Shown in pieces: positions 1-11,081 of a stretch of DNA of 56,490 nucleotides. Positions within the stretch are counted from its first letter, which is position 1, and every line of letters starts with the position of its first letter. The translations under genes were made by a program, and so were the position numbers. This DNA comes from an uncultured Lachnospiraceae bacterium. GTDB lineage: Bacteria > Bacillota > Clostridia > Lachnospirales > Lachnospiraceae. The stretch is taken from contig CAKRFY010000016.1 in NCBI GenBank assembly GCA_934320895.1, positions 1 through 56,490 on the forward strand. The letters run 5' to 3'. The notes under the pieces are model-generated. The model had not been told where the DNA came from, made no database searches, and saw only the letters and a program-made list of their open reading frames with translations.

Positions 1-48
<48 letters not shown>

Positions 49-281
49 AGTTTTGACCTGTCCAAGTAAAACTTGGCTTTGTCTTATTTACTTAAGAAAT
101 AATCTTAAGTCTGGATTTTGCAATCCGATTTACCTCGCGCGTTCTTATCTGCATGTGTTAGACAAGAACTTTGAAAATTTATTTTAGAATTTTCAGGGTT
201 GTTTTACTGTTCAATTATCAAGGTTCAAGGTCTTTATCCGACCTCTCTTTTGCTGACTCGCTGTTTGCGTCAACGATATAT

Positions 282-310
282 ATCTTATCACCTTTGCTTT
301 AGCTTGTCAA
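282..310 (-). promoter_or_regulatory. rRNA promoter P2
   Basis: On the minus strand TTGACA (305-310) is followed after 17 bases by TAAGAT (282-287). It points towards the 16S gene and has the same -35, -10 and spacing as the upstream copy at 466-494, so the two look like tandem rRNA promoters. Confidence 0.8.
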
Positions 311-465
311 GAACTTTTTTGTTTTATTTTTTGAAGTTCTTCCAAAAAATAAAATCTTTAGAAACCTTTAAAAAGATTTCTCAACTTCTCACTATCACAT
401 TTGACAAGAAAATCTCTTGCTTTCCAGCTTTATCTCCTCATCGCTTTGTTGCGACAGCGATATCT

Positions 466-494
466 ATCTTACAACATCTTTTCGACATTGTCAA
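466..494 (-). promoter_or_regulatory. rRNA promoter P1
   Basis: On the minus strand TTGACA (489-494), a 17-base spacer and TAAGAT (466-471). It matches P2 in both hexamers and lies about 184 bp upstream of it. The initiation regions are also alike (ATATCG after the -10). Confidence 0.8.
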
Positions 495-567
495 GTATTT
501 TTTTCAATCTTTTGTATCTCGTCTCACGACCGTCCAATAAATTGAAATTTAGTGGAATAAACCACAA

Positions 568-655
568 CGGAGAAAGAGGGATTTGAACCCTCGCGCCGCG
601 TAAACGACCTACACCCTTAGCAGGGGCGCCTCTTCAGCCTCTTGAGTATTTCTCC
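568..655 (-). tRNA. tRNA-Ser(GCU)
   Basis: On the minus strand the acceptor arms GGAGAAA (655-649) and TTTCTCC (575-569) pair, with G as discriminator, which is the serine identity base. The anticodon loop CTGCTAA gives anticodon GCU (codons AGC/AGU). A long variable arm and a T-arm with GGTTCAAATCC are present, as expected of a class II tRNA. CCA is not encoded. It lies upstream of the 16S rRNA on the same strand. Confidence 0.95.
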
Positions 656-684
656 ATTCAGCAAATTTCTGCTGAGCAAGACCT

Positions 685-713
685 AGTATATCAACTTTAC
701 AGCTACTTGTCAA
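685..713 (-). promoter_or_regulatory. Promoter of tRNA-Ser
   Basis: On the minus strand TTGACA (708-713), a 17-base spacer and TATACT (685-690), about 30 bases upstream of the tRNA 5' end. A near-consensus sigma-A promoter. Confidence 0.85.
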
Positions 714-747
714 TCATTTTTTTTACTTTTTTTCATTTTTTATTATT

Positions 748-767
748 TTCCCCTATTTTTAGGGGAA
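748..767. terminator. Hairpin after fumarase operon, doubtful terminator
   Basis: TTCCCCTA (748-755) pairs with TAGGGGAA (760-767) around a 4-base loop. It lies about 60 bp beyond the fumarase beta stop. A loose T-rich tail occurs on the plus-strand side, whereas in the direction of the fumarase transcript the hairpin is followed by A-rich sequence. Its role as terminator is therefore uncertain. Confidence 0.4.
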
Positions 768-828
768 CTTTACATTTTTTTAATAGCTTTCCAACACAAT
801 TTGCTTTGCCTCAAATATAATTTAATAA

Positions 829-1362
829 CTATTTTTGTGTCTCATACATATTATTTTTTTGATTATCTATTACAACTATTGCCGGAAGATTTTCAACTTC
901 AAGCTTTCTTATGGCTTCTGTTCCAAGATCATCGTATGCTATAACTTCTGCTTTTTTTATACATTTTGATAATAATGCACCCGCTCCTCCTATTGCCGCA
1001 AAATATACTGCATTATTTTTATGCATTGATTCTATAACTTCTTCTGAACGCTTTCCCTTACCTATCATCCCCTTCAAACCATGTTCAAGCAATAATGGTG
1101 TATATTTATCCATTCTGCTACTTGTAGTTGGTCCTGCTGAGCCTATAATCTGTCCCTCTCTTGCCGGAGATGGTCCAAGATAATAAATTATGTTATCCTT
1201 AAGTTCAAATGGTATTTTCTCTCCTTTGTTTATAGCCTCATATATTCTTTTGTGAGCTGCATCTCTTGCAGTGTATATGGTTCCCGTTATATATACATAA
1301 TCCCCTGCTTTTAATGAATTTACTACTTCATCATTTATTGGTGCATTTATATATCTATCCAT
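829..1362 (-). CDS. fumB: Class I fumarate hydratase, beta (C-terminal) subunit
   Basis: 177-residue protein of the Fumerase_C family, the swivelling C-terminal half of the oxygen-sensitive [4Fe-4S] fumarases. Visible family features are the GTIYTARDAAHKR segment, YLGPSPA near residue 65, GSAGPTTSSRMD near 75-86 and the IGGAGALLSKCI segment near 125. It lies about 100 bp downstream of the alpha subunit on the same strand and would form a heteromer with it, converting fumarate and malate. The start follows GAGG with an 11-base gap. The close homologue L(+)-tartrate dehydratase beta cannot be excluded from sequence alone, but fumarase is the usual function in anaerobic Clostridia. Confidence 0.88.
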   Translation of the reverse strand: MDRYINAPINDEVVNSLKAGDYVYITGTIYTARDAAHKRIYEAINKGEKIPFELKDNIIYYLGPSPAREGQIIGSAGPTTSSRMDKYTPLLLEHGLKGMIGKGKRSEEVIESMHKNNAVYFAAIGGAGALLSKCIKKAEVIAYDDLGTEAIRKLEVENLPAIVVIDNQKNNMYETQK

Positions 1363-1466
1363 TTATCTGCCTCATTTCCTTAATTTTTTTATTTACTATA
1401 CATCTGTCTTTTCACATATTAAATTTGCACAAAGTAAAAATCTTGTACATATAAATTTTCAATATT

Positions 1467-2309
1467 TTATATTATTCTGTTTTTATGGCGATTTACATGG
1501 CAACACATATTTACTGCAACTGGAAGCCCTGCTATATGCGTTGGATATGTTTCAATATTTACTCCAAGTGCAGTTATCTTTCCCCCAAGTCCACCAGGTC
1601 CTATATTTAGATTGTTTATCTCGACAAGAAGTTCTTTTTCAAGTTCAGCAACATATTCAATGCCATTTTCACTGTTTATATCTCTTGTAAGTGCTTTTTT
1701 GGCAAGCAATGCGCATTTTTCAAAAGTTCCACCTATTCCTACTCCAACAACTACCGGAGGACACGCATTAGGTCCTGCCAGCTTTACGGTCTCTATTACA
1801 GCTTTTTTTACTCCTTCTATACCATCTGCCGGTTTTAGCATACATACCCTGCTCATATTTTCACTTCCAAATCCCTTTGGTGCAACAGTTATTTCTACTT
1901 TATCCCCCGGAACAATTTCATAATGTATTATTGCAGGTGTGTTGTCTTTTGTGTTTTCCCTAATAAGAGGATCCTTCACTACTGATTTTCTTAAATATCC
2001 TTCTGTATATCCTTCTCTGACCCCTTGATTTATTGCATTTTCAAGACTTCCACCCGTAATGTGTACTTCCTGACCTACTTTTATAAATACAACTGCCATC
2101 CCCGTATCCTGACATATAGGTATCTGTTCATTTTCAGCTATATCCATGTTTTCTTCGAGCTGACTGAGTATCTTTTTCCCAATTTCAGAATCTTCAATTG
2201 CTGCTGAATCTATTATTTTATTTTTCACATCATCTGATAATATATAGTTTGCTTCTATACACATTTCTTTGATGTTTTTTGTTATTTCCTCTGTTGAAAT
2301 TTCTCTCAT
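1467..2309 (-). CDS. fumA: Class I fumarate hydratase, alpha (N-terminal) subunit
   Basis: 280-residue catalytic half of a split class I fumarase or tartrate dehydratase. Cysteines suited to binding the [4Fe-4S] cluster are visible in PICQDTGMAVVF (near residue 64), NACPPVVVGVGIGG (near 182) and KCALLAKKAL (near 198). The GPGGLGGKITALGVNIE stretch near the C-terminus is also typical of the family. It is followed by the beta subunit, so both were probably transcribed together. In this lineage the enzyme usually serves the reductive branch of the TCA pathway. Start ATG with GAGGGATAAA upstream. Confidence 0.88.
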   Translation of the reverse strand: MREISTEEITKNIKEMCIEANYILSDDVKNKIIDSAAIEDSEIGKKILSQLEENMDIAENEQIPICQDTGMAVVFIKVGQEVHITGGSLENAINQGVREGYTEGYLRKSVVKDPLIRENTKDNTPAIIHYEIVPGDKVEITVAPKGFGSENMSRVCMLKPADGIEGVKKAVIETVKLAGPNACPPVVVGVGIGGTFEKCALLAKKALTRDINSENGIEYVAELEKELLVEINNLNIGPGGLGGKITALGVNIETYPTHIAGLPVAVNMCCHVNRHKNRII

Positions 2310-2382
2310 TTTATCCCTCTTTCTTATATTTTTATAAAATATCTTGCTTTTTCTAATATTTCATTTTTTCAACATTTGAATA

Positions 2383-2411
2383 TAGCCCGGTAATATCAAA
2401 CAACCGGGCTA
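2383..2411 (-). terminator. Terminator of gyrBA operon
   Basis: TAGCCCGGT (2383-2391) and ACCGGGCTA (2403-2411) form a 9-bp GC-rich perfect stem with an 11-base loop, 11 bp after the gyrA stop codon. The following tract in the direction of transcription is only moderately U-rich. Confidence 0.7.
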
Positions 2412-2421
2412 ATAAGATTTA

Positions 2422-4917
2422 TTATTTTATTTCATCTTCCTCGATAAGACCATTCTCAACTTCTTCAGGAATAGTTTCTCTGACGCGTGTCATACTTGCA
2501 ACAACAACTTCTTTATTTTCTGAATCCATCTCGATCATCTTTACACCCGATGTAATACGTCCAAGAACTGATACTTCATTTACCATAAGTTGTATGATTA
2601 TACCTTCTGTATTTATAATCATAACTTCAGTATCTTCATTTACAGCTTTTGCCGCAACTACATTACCTGTCTTTTCGGTAATCTTATAACATTTTATTCC
2701 TTTTCCTCCACGGTGTTGTACAGTAAATTCATCAATTGCCGTTCTCTTACCCATACCGTATTCAGATACTATAAGTAAATGTTTTCCCTGAGTATTTAAC
2801 TGCATTGCGACTACTTCATCGTCATATGAAAGATTCATACCTATAACACCCATAGATACTCGCCCTGTCGTTCTTACATCATTTTCATCAAATCGGATAC
2901 ACTGACCATGCTTTGTAACAAGAAATACATCTTTTGTATTGTCTGTGACCTTAACCTCTATAAGGTCATCATCATCTCTTAAGTTTATTGCCTGAAGTCC
3001 TGATTTTCTGATATTGGCATATTCCATAATTGATGTTTTCTTTACAATACCCTTCTTTGTTGCCATAAAAAGATATTTGTTTTCATCATAATCACGTAGC
3101 GTTATAACCGCTGTTATCTTCTCATCTGGCATAAGCTGTATGAGGTTGATAATAGCTGTTCCTCTTGCCGTACGTCCACATTCAGGTATCTGATATACCT
3201 TAAGACGATACATTCTTCCCTTGTTTGTAAAGAACATTATATAGTGGTGTGTGGTTGTCATTAGCATGTTTTCAATATAATCATCATCTATAGTCTGCAT
3301 GCCTTTTATCCCCTTGCCACCACGATGCTGACTCTTGAAATTATCAACTGACATACGTTTGATATATCCGAGTTTTGTCATTGTGATAACTGTATTTTCA
3401 TTTGGAATAAGATCTTCCATTGATAAATCAAACTCATCATATCCAATGGATGTTCTTCTGTCATCACCATATTTGTCGCGTATTTCAATAATTTCTTTTT
3501 TAACAACTCCAAGTAATACCTTACGATCTGCAAGAATTGCTCTGTATTCTTCTATTACTTTTTTTAATTCTGCATATTCATTTTCCAGTTTTTCTCTTTC
3601 CAAACCTGTGAGAGCACGAAGACGCATTTCAACAATAGAATTTGCCTGTGGTTCGGACAAAGAAAACCTCTCCATAAGCTTTTCTTTAGCCTCTGCTGCT
3701 GTTTTTGAAGCTCTTATAAGCTGTATTACCTCATCTATATTGTCAAGTGCAATAAGCAGCCCTTCTACGATATGAGCCCTTTCCTCGGCCTTATTTAAGT
3801 CATATTGTGTTCTTCTTGTAACGACTTCCTCCTGATGTTTCAAATAATACTGAAGCATCTGTAAAAGGTTCATTACTACGGGCTCATTATTTACAAGTGC
3901 AAGCATTATAACTCCAAATGTATCCTGCATCTGAGTATGTTTATACAACTGATTAAGAACTATATTAGGATTTACATCTCGTCTAAGTTCAATACAGATT
4001 CGCATACCTTCTCTGTTTGTTTCATCTCGAAGGTCTGTTATTCCGTCAACTCTCTTATCCCTGTGAAGTTCTGATATTTTTTCTATAAGTTTTGCTTTGT
4101 TTACCATGTACGGAAGTTCTGTTACAACAATCCTGTTTTTGCCATTTTCCATAGGCTCAATATTGGATACCGCACGAACCCGTATCTTTCCCCTTCCTGT
4201 TCTGTAAGCCTCTTCTATACCGCTTGTTCCAAGAATTTCTGCTCCAGTTGGAAAGTCAGGTCCTTTAATTATCTTTAATAAATCCTCAATCTCAGTCTCT
4301 TTATCTATCTCATAATTATCGATTATTTTTACGACACCATCAATAACCTCACGAAGATTGTGAGGTGGTATATTTGTTGCCATACCAACCGCTATACCTG
4401 ATGTTCCATTTACAAGAAGATTAGGAAATCTTGATGGAAGTACAACTGGTTCTTTTTCAGTCTCATCAAAGTTTGGTATAAAATCAACTGTATCTTTCTT
4501 GATATCACGAAGCATCTCCATTGAAATCTTACTAAGTCTTGCTTCAGTATAACGCATGGCCGCTGCCCCATCACCATCGACAGAACCAAAGTTTCCATGT
4601 CCGTCAACAAGCGGATATCTTGTAGACCAGTCCTGGGCAAGGTTTACAAGAGCTCCATAAATAGAGCTGTCACCATGTGGATGATATTTACCCATTGTAT
4701 CACCGACAATACGCGCACATTTACGATGTGGCTTGTCTGGTCCATTATTTAATTCTATCATGGCATACATAATACGCCTCTGAACTGGTTTTAGACCGTC
4801 CCTTACATCAGGTAATGCTCTCGCAGCTATTACTGACATTGCGTAATCTATGTATGAGGTCTCCATGGTCTTTTTAAGGTCAACTTCATTAATCTTATCA
4901 AAGATATTCTCGTCCAT
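2422..4917 (-). CDS. gyrA: DNA gyrase subunit A
   Basis: 831-residue breakage-reunion subunit of gyrase, which introduces negative supercoils together with GyrB. The winged-helix/tower core is N-terminal, with catalytic Tyr123 in MRYTEARL. The C-terminal DNA-wrapping beta-pinwheel contains the GyrA box QHRGGKG, which occurs twice ([16 protein letters not shown] and [14 protein letters not shown]). The quinolone region reads [10 protein letters not shown]: Ser84 (E. coli Ser83) is kept, but Gly88 sits at the E. coli Asp87 position. The chosen start is the ATG at 4917, preceded by GAGGATGAAA; upstream in-frame ATGs at 4929 and 4923 overlap that Shine-Dalgarno sequence. It lies 58 bp after gyrB. 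Confidence 0.98.
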   Translation of the reverse strand: MDENIFDKINEVDLKKTMETSYIDYAMSVIAARALPDVRDGLKPVQRRIMYAMIELNNGPDKPHRKCARIVGDTMGKYHPHGDSSIYGALVNLAQDWSTRYPLVDGHGNFGSVDGDGAAAMRYTEARLSKISMEMLRDIKKDTVDFIPNFDETEKEPVVLPSRFPNLLVNGTSGIAVGMATNIPPHNLREVIDGVVKIIDNYEIDKETEIEDLLKIIKGPDFPTGAEILGTSGIEEAYRTGRGKIRVRAVSNIEPMENGKNRIVVTELPYMVNKAKLIEKISELHRDKRVDGITDLRDETNREGMRICIELRRDVNPNIVLNQLYKHTQMQDTFGVIMLALVNNEPVVMNLLQMLQYYLKHQEEVVTRRTQYDLNKAEERAHIVEGLLIALDNIDEVIQLIRASKTAAEAKEKLMERFSLSEPQANSIVEMRLRALTGLEREKLENEYAELKKVIEEYRAILADRKVLLGVVKKEIIEIRDKYGDDRRTSIGYDEFDLSMEDLIPNENTVITMTKLGYIKRMSVDNFKSQHRGGKGIKGMQTIDDDYIENMLMTTTHHYIMFFTNKGRMYRLKVYQIPECGRTARGTAIINLIQLMPDEKITAVITLRDYDENKYLFMATKKGIVKKTSIMEYANIRKSGLQAINLRDDDDLIEVKVTDNTKDVFLVTKHGQCIRFDENDVRTTGRVSMGVIGMNLSYDDEVVAMQLNTQGKHLLIVSEYGMGKRTAIDEFTVQHRGGKGIKCYKITEKTGNVVAAKAVNEDTEVMIINTEGIIIQLMVNEVSVLGRITSGVKMIEMDSENKEVVVASMTRVRETIPEEVENGLIEEDEIK

Positions 4918-4975
4918 TTTCATCCTCATTTCTGCATTTTATTAATTTTTAGATATGAAAATTCTCTTTTTCATA

Positions 4976-6916
<1,941 letters not shown>

Positions 6917-6946
6917 CTAATTGCATTATATTTAATACTCTCCACC

Positions 6947-8032
6947 TTATTTTTCTATCTGTACTGTACCATTTTTCACTCTGAAAATTCTGTCTAAAGC
7001 AAGGCTTTTATCAACGAATTCTTCAAGTCCGGTACATGTTACTATCGTCTGTATACCACTTATACTTTCTAGAAGAAAGTTCTGCCTGTTCCTGTCAAGT
7101 TCAGATAGTACATCATCAAGTAGTAATACAGGTGTATCGCCTATTATTTTTTTTACAAGTTCTATCTCTGCAAGTTTAAGTGATAGCGCACAGGTTCTTT
7201 GCTGTCCCTGCGAGCCATATCTACGTATATCTATGTTATCATTCATAAAGCAAATATCATCTCTGTGCGGTCCAACACCCGTATTGCAAAAATGCATATC
7301 CTTTTGCCTTGTTTGTCTTAACTTTTCTGCAAAATCTTCAATTTTTATGTCAGGTTCATAAAAAACCTTAACATGTTCTCTGCCCCCAGTAAGTTTTGCG
7401 TTATTTTCAGTAACAATTTCTGAAAGCATTTCCAAAAACTTTGTACGACTTTCAATTATCCTTGTGCCATACATTACAAGCTGTTCATCCCATATATCAA
7501 GCGTATCAATAAGTGACTGTTTATACATTATCTGCTTTAACAGTTTATTTCTCTGTTGAAGCACTTTATTGTACTCTCCAAGATCATAAAGATAAACATT
7601 ATCAAGCTGTGATAATTCTAGGTTTACAAATTTCCTTCTTTCTGAAGGTCCGTTTTTTACGATTTTTAAATCTTCAGGCGAAAAGAATATGATATTTACC
7701 ATACCAAGCAGTTCACTTGACCGTCTGATTGGAATACCATCAATTGCAATTCCTTTTGCTTTATTTTTTTTTAGATGCATATCTATACGATGAGATATTC
7801 CCCGTTTTTTAATAAACATACGTATATGAGCTTCATCACAGCCAATTTTTATCAATTCTCTATCATTACTGCCCTTGTGTGATTTAGTAGTTCCCGCTAC
7901 AAAAATAGATTCTAAGATATTCGTCTTTCCCTGGGCATTATCACCATAAAGAATATTGGTGTGTTCATGAAAATCAAGCCTGGCAGAATTATAATTTCTA
8001 AAGTTACCAACCTCTATAGAATCAATTTTCAT
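6947..8032 (-). CDS. recF: DNA replication and repair protein RecF
   Basis: 361-residue SMC-like ABC ATPase that loads RecA at gapped DNA with RecO and RecR. The Walker A is GDNAQGKTN (residues ~31-39), the signature is YGSQGQQR near 275 and the Walker B/D-loop is LLLDDVLSELD near 305. Length is normal for the family. It starts 12 bp after the yaaA stop, with GGTGGGA upstream, and is part of the dnaN-yaaA-recF-gyrB run. Confidence 0.97.
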   Translation of the reverse strand: MKIDSIEVGNFRNYNSARLDFHEHTNILYGDNAQGKTNILESIFVAGTTKSHKGSNDRELIKIGCDEAHIRMFIKKRGISHRIDMHLKKNKAKGIAIDGIPIRRSSELLGMVNIIFFSPEDLKIVKNGPSERRKFVNLELSQLDNVYLYDLGEYNKVLQQRNKLLKQIMYKQSLIDTLDIWDEQLVMYGTRIIESRTKFLEMLSEIVTENNAKLTGGREHVKVFYEPDIKIEDFAEKLRQTRQKDMHFCNTGVGPHRDDICFMNDNIDIRRYGSQGQQRTCALSLKLAEIELVKKIIGDTPVLLLDDVLSELDRNRQNFLLESISGIQTIVTCTGLEEFVDKSLALDRIFRVKNGTVQIEK

Positions 8033-8044
8033 AACAGTCCCACC

Positions 8045-8257
8045 TTACTCTCCGATAACAGTAACCTGTTTGCCATTATACTCAAACACATCCTGTGGAT
8101 AGAGTTTTCTGCCCCTTCTAGTATCAACCTCACCATTAACCTTAACTTCACCATTCTGAACCACAATCTTTGCCTCAACTCCTGAAGAAACAAGATTGGC
8201 AAGTTTAAGTGCCTGGCCAAGTTTTATAAATTCATCACTAATCTGTATTGCTTCCAT
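8045..8257 (-). CDS. yaaA: S4 domain RNA-binding protein YaaA
   Basis: 70-residue protein consisting of a single S4-like RNA-binding domain, with FIKLGQALKLANLVSSG..AK at the start and VNGEVDTRRGRKLYPQD in the middle. The gene between dnaN and recF in Firmicutes (B. subtilis yaaA/rlbA) encodes this family, thought to act on ribosomes. The ATG at 8257 has GGAGG 5 bases upstream; an in-frame TTG at 8269 overlaps that site. It lies 17 bp after dnaN. Confidence 0.9.
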   Translation of the reverse strand: MEAIQISDEFIKLGQALKLANLVSSGVEAKIVVQNGEVKVNGEVDTRRGRKLYPQDVFEYNGKQVTVIGE

Positions 8258-8274
8258 CACAGCCTCCAATCGTT

Positions 8275-9375
8275 TTAATTAAAATTAACTGGTAAAATCA
8301 AATAAATATAACTTTCGTCTTTATTTCTGATAAAACAAGGTGCCTTAGGATTTATCATATAAAGAGTAATCTCCTCATCATCAATAACTCTTAATGCGTC
8401 CATTAAAAAACGTGGATTAAATCCAATTCGTATATCTTTCCCCTCTTTAACAGCATCAATTTCTTCATGCATTGAACCAATTGATGAATTCATAGCAAGC
8501 CCCATGCTATTATCTTTGATATCAATAATAACTGGCTTTTTCTCGGATTCCTTTACAAGTAATGTTGTTCTGTCAATACTATCAAGCATTTCTTTTTTAT
8601 TTATTGTGATTTTTGTCTCATAATCGCTTGACAACATTTTATCAATTTTATAGTATTCTCCTTCTATAAGTCTTGATAAAACTACTGTACTGTCAAATTC
8701 AAAAAGGATGTGTTTGTCAGTAAAGTAAATCTTAACTTCATCATCAATTCCACCATTAAGAATTTTATTTATTTCAATCAATGTTTTTCCAGGGATAATA
8801 ACACTGATATTATCATAATGATTTTTAAGTTCAACTTTTCTTATAGATATTCTATGTCCATCTAAAGAAACTACTTTAAGAGATGAATCATTAATTTCAA
8901 ATAATTCACCTGTCATAACTTTAGCATTTTCGTTATCAGAAATACTAAAGACAGTTTGTCTGATAATATCTTTTAGTGTGAATTGAGATACTTCCACATA
9001 TTTATCTTTTATAATTTGTGGAAGATATGGAAATTCATCTGTAGGTTTTGCAGAAATATTAAACTTTGCTTTTCCACATTTAATGTTAAGCTGATAAGTT
9101 TCATCAACATTAATTTCAACTTGATCAGAAGGTAATTTACGAATAATGTCAGAAAAAACTTTAGCACTTATAGCAACACAACCTTCTTCAACAATCTCAC
9201 CTTCAATTACAGTTTCAATACCAATTTCGAGATCATTGGCAATTAGTTTGATAATATTGTTCTCAGCTTCAATAACAAGACATTCTAATATAGCCATAGT
9301 AGATTTGCCGGGAATAGCTTTTAAAACAATATTAATACCTTCGAGTAGATCACTCTTGTTACAAATGATGTTCAT
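8275..9375 (-). CDS. dnaN: DNA polymerase III sliding clamp (beta subunit)
   Basis: 366-residue beta clamp with the three-fold repeat of clamp domains. It begins with MNIICNKSDLLEGINIVLKAIPGKST and ends with the domain III segment IGFNPRFLMDALRVIDDEEITLYMINPKAPCFIRN and the conserved C-terminal ILPVN. The dimer encircles DNA and tethers the polymerase. It is separated from dnaA by 311 bp that carry further DnaA-box-like sites. GGGAG lies upstream of the ATG. Confidence 0.98.
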   Translation of the reverse strand: MNIICNKSDLLEGINIVLKAIPGKSTMAILECLVIEAENNIIKLIANDLEIGIETVIEGEIVEEGCVAISAKVFSDIIRKLPSDQVEINVDETYQLNIKCGKAKFNISAKPTDEFPYLPQIIKDKYVEVSQFTLKDIIRQTVFSISDNENAKVMTGELFEINDSSLKVVSLDGHRISIRKVELKNHYDNISVIIPGKTLIEINKILNGGIDDEVKIYFTDKHILFEFDSTVVLSRLIEGEYYKIDKMLSSDYETKITINKKEMLDSIDRTTLLVKESEKKPVIIDIKDNSMGLAMNSSIGSMHEEIDAVKEGKDIRIGFNPRFLMDALRVIDDEEITLYMINPKAPCFIRNKDESYIYLILPVNFN

Positions 9376-9686
9376 TGTGTATAACTCCCTTCAGAAATTT
9401 ATTTGCAAAAAAATATAAAATAATATTAAAGATTTCAGCAGTAGCAGCAGTAGGGGGTGTTGATAAGTTGAAAAGTACCTCTAGCCACTGTAGATACTGA
9501 ATTTGTCAATATGGATAACTATCTTAACAAAATCTGAATTAATGTTGAAAACTACTATTTTATCAACAATTTAAAAATCAGAAATGGTAAGATTGTTGAT
9601 CTATTTCAACAAAAAATGTCAATATGTTAATTCTATTTCAACAACAACACTGTTAATCTGAGTGTTGCCATCTACAAGAAAATTAT
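9376..9686. promoter_or_regulatory. dnaA-dnaN spacer with DnaA-box-like sites
   Basis: No gene. Two TTATCAACA sites occur (9458-9466 on the minus strand, 9560-9568 on plus). A weaker match TTATCCATA is near 9510. The 12-mer CTATTTCAACAA is directly repeated at 9601-9612 and 9633-9644, 32 bp (about three helical turns) apart. The spacer probably carries the dnaN promoter and a second origin subregion, as in bipartite Firmicute origins. That role is inferred. Confidence 0.6.
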
Positions 9687-11066
9687 TTATTGAGGATTTA
9701 TTTTCTTATTAAGAACATCAAGTGTTTTAATAAGGTCTTCATTATTATCGGGATCGTTTAATTTTTTTTCTATTATTTCAATACCATGTAATATAGTTGA
9801 GTGATGTCTGTTACCGAGCTTATTGCCTATTTCAGCAAGTGGACTACTAGTAAGCTGGCGACATAAGTACATACATATGTGTCGTGGAAATGCAATATTT
9901 GAATTACGTTTTGTTGACATAAGATCTTTTACCGTAATTCCAAAATGATCAGCAACGGTTTCAGTAATATAATCTATTGTAATCTGACGTTTCATATTAG
10001 GATTTATCATATCGGATAAAGCCTCTTTTGCAAGTTCCATTGTCACTTCCTTACCGCAAAGGTTTGAAAATGAGATAACTTTATTTATAGCTCCCTGAAG
10101 TTCTCTTATATTAGAAACAATATTTGAAGCGATATAATCTAGTATTGAATCATCTATAGCAATATTTTCTTCGATGACTTTTTTGCGAAGAATTGCCATT
10201 CTGGTCTCGTAAGTTGGTGTTTTGATATCTACGGTAAGTCCCATTTCAAAGCGTGAGCGAAGACGTTCTTCAAGTGTTGTCATAGTAGAAGGATGTTTAT
10301 CACTTGAGATGATTATCTGTTTTCCTTGCTGATGGAGGTGGTTAAAGGTATGGAAAAATTCAAGCTGTGTAGCTTCCTTACCTTCAATAAACTGGATATC
10401 ATCTATTAGAAGAACATCGACTGTTCTATATTTATTTCTGAAATCCTGGCGCGCAGTAGAATGTTCATTCTTACTATCACGGACAGCGTCGACTATTTCA
10501 TTAGTAAATGTTTCGCTTGTAACGTACACTACTTTTTTGGATTTATCATGTTCTAAAATGTAGTTGGCTATGGCGTGCATAAGGTGAGTCTTTCCTAGAC
10601 CGGCACCTCCATATATAAAAAGAGGATTATAAGTATCACCAGGTTCTTCTGCTACTTTTAATGATGCAGCATGTGCATAGTCGTTATTATCACCGACAAT
10701 AAAAGTATCAAATGTATAATTTGGATTGATAGAAGGGTTTAGCCTTACTTTCTTTTCTTCTTTTTCAGGAATATTGTTAGAGCTTTTAGCATCAAGCTCA
10801 GTTAAAGAAATGTAGGTAATATCGTAATGAATATTTGTTACTTCTTCGATGGCAACAGAAAGAAATGTATTATATTTTTGTTCGATAAATTGTTTACTGT
10901 TGCTTCCAATGCTTGTATCATCTATTAGTACTGTAATAAGATTATTTTCAATTCCATATAAACTTAATTTCTTGATAAAAGTACGAAAAGATACATCTGA
11001 AATATCGAAATCCACTTTCATACGTTCAAGAATTTCATCCCATCTTTCATAAAGCTCATTTTCCAA
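9687..11066 (-). CDS. dnaA: Chromosomal replication initiator DnaA
   Basis: About 459 residues with the normal four-domain layout. Domain I begins ENELYERWDEIL. The AAA+ core has Walker A GGAGLGKTH and Walker B VLLIDDIQFI, followed by an arginine-finger segment EERLRSRFEMGL. The C-terminal DNA-binding domain carries the signature NRHHSTILHGIEII, which recognises DnaA boxes. I prefer a TTG start at 11066, preceded by GAGG with a 9-base gap. The ATG at 11081 has AAGGAA directly against it, which is too close. It faces the oriC region. Confidence 0.97.
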   Translation of the reverse strand: MENELYERWDEILERMKVDFDISDVSFRTFIKKLSLYGIENNLITVLIDDTSIGSNSKQFIEQKYNTFLSVAIEEVTNIHYDITYISLTELDAKSSNNIPEKEEKKVRLNPSINPNYTFDTFIVGDNNDYAHAASLKVAEEPGDTYNPLFIYGGAGLGKTHLMHAIANYILEHDKSKKVVYVTSETFTNEIVDAVRDSKNEHSTARQDFRNKYRTVDVLLIDDIQFIEGKEATQLEFFHTFNHLHQQGKQIIISSDKHPSTMTTLEERLRSRFEMGLTVDIKTPTYETRMAILRKKVIEENIAIDDSILDYIASNIVSNIRELQGAINKVISFSNLCGKEVTMELAKEALSDMINPNMKRQITIDYITETVADHFGITVKDLMSTKRNSNIAFPRHICMYLCRQLTSSPLAEIGNKLGNRHHSTILHGIEIIEKKLNDPDNNEDLIKTLDVLNKKINPQ

Positions 11067-11081
11067 GATTTTGTACCTCAT

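Larger units (their letters stand above)
49..567 (-). other. 16S rRNA leader region, no CDS
   Basis: This stretch between the tRNA-Ser gene and 16S rRNA holds no credible protein gene; the short reading frames in it look like chance. It contains two sigma-A-type promoters pointing into the rRNA, listed separately, and the leader that would pair with the 3' flank of 16S for RNase III processing. Confidence 0.75.

Noticed and set aside
199..586. Reading frames of 61-113 codons in the rRNA leader
   Set aside because: They overlap two strong rRNA promoters on the other strand, lack ribosome sites and have no protein-like composition.
748..767. Firm terminator of the fumarase operon
   Set aside because: The hairpin is real but the sequence after it in the direction of that transcript is A-rich rather than U-rich.
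3335..3775. 146-codon plus-strand frame opposite gyrA
   Set aside because: It is the complement of a certain gene and shows no family resemblance; similar shadows lie opposite many other genes here.
9437..9451. GTAGCAGCAGTAG tract upstream of dnaN
   Set aside because: Too short for a meaningful microsatellite, and not a clear DnaA-trio in position or length.
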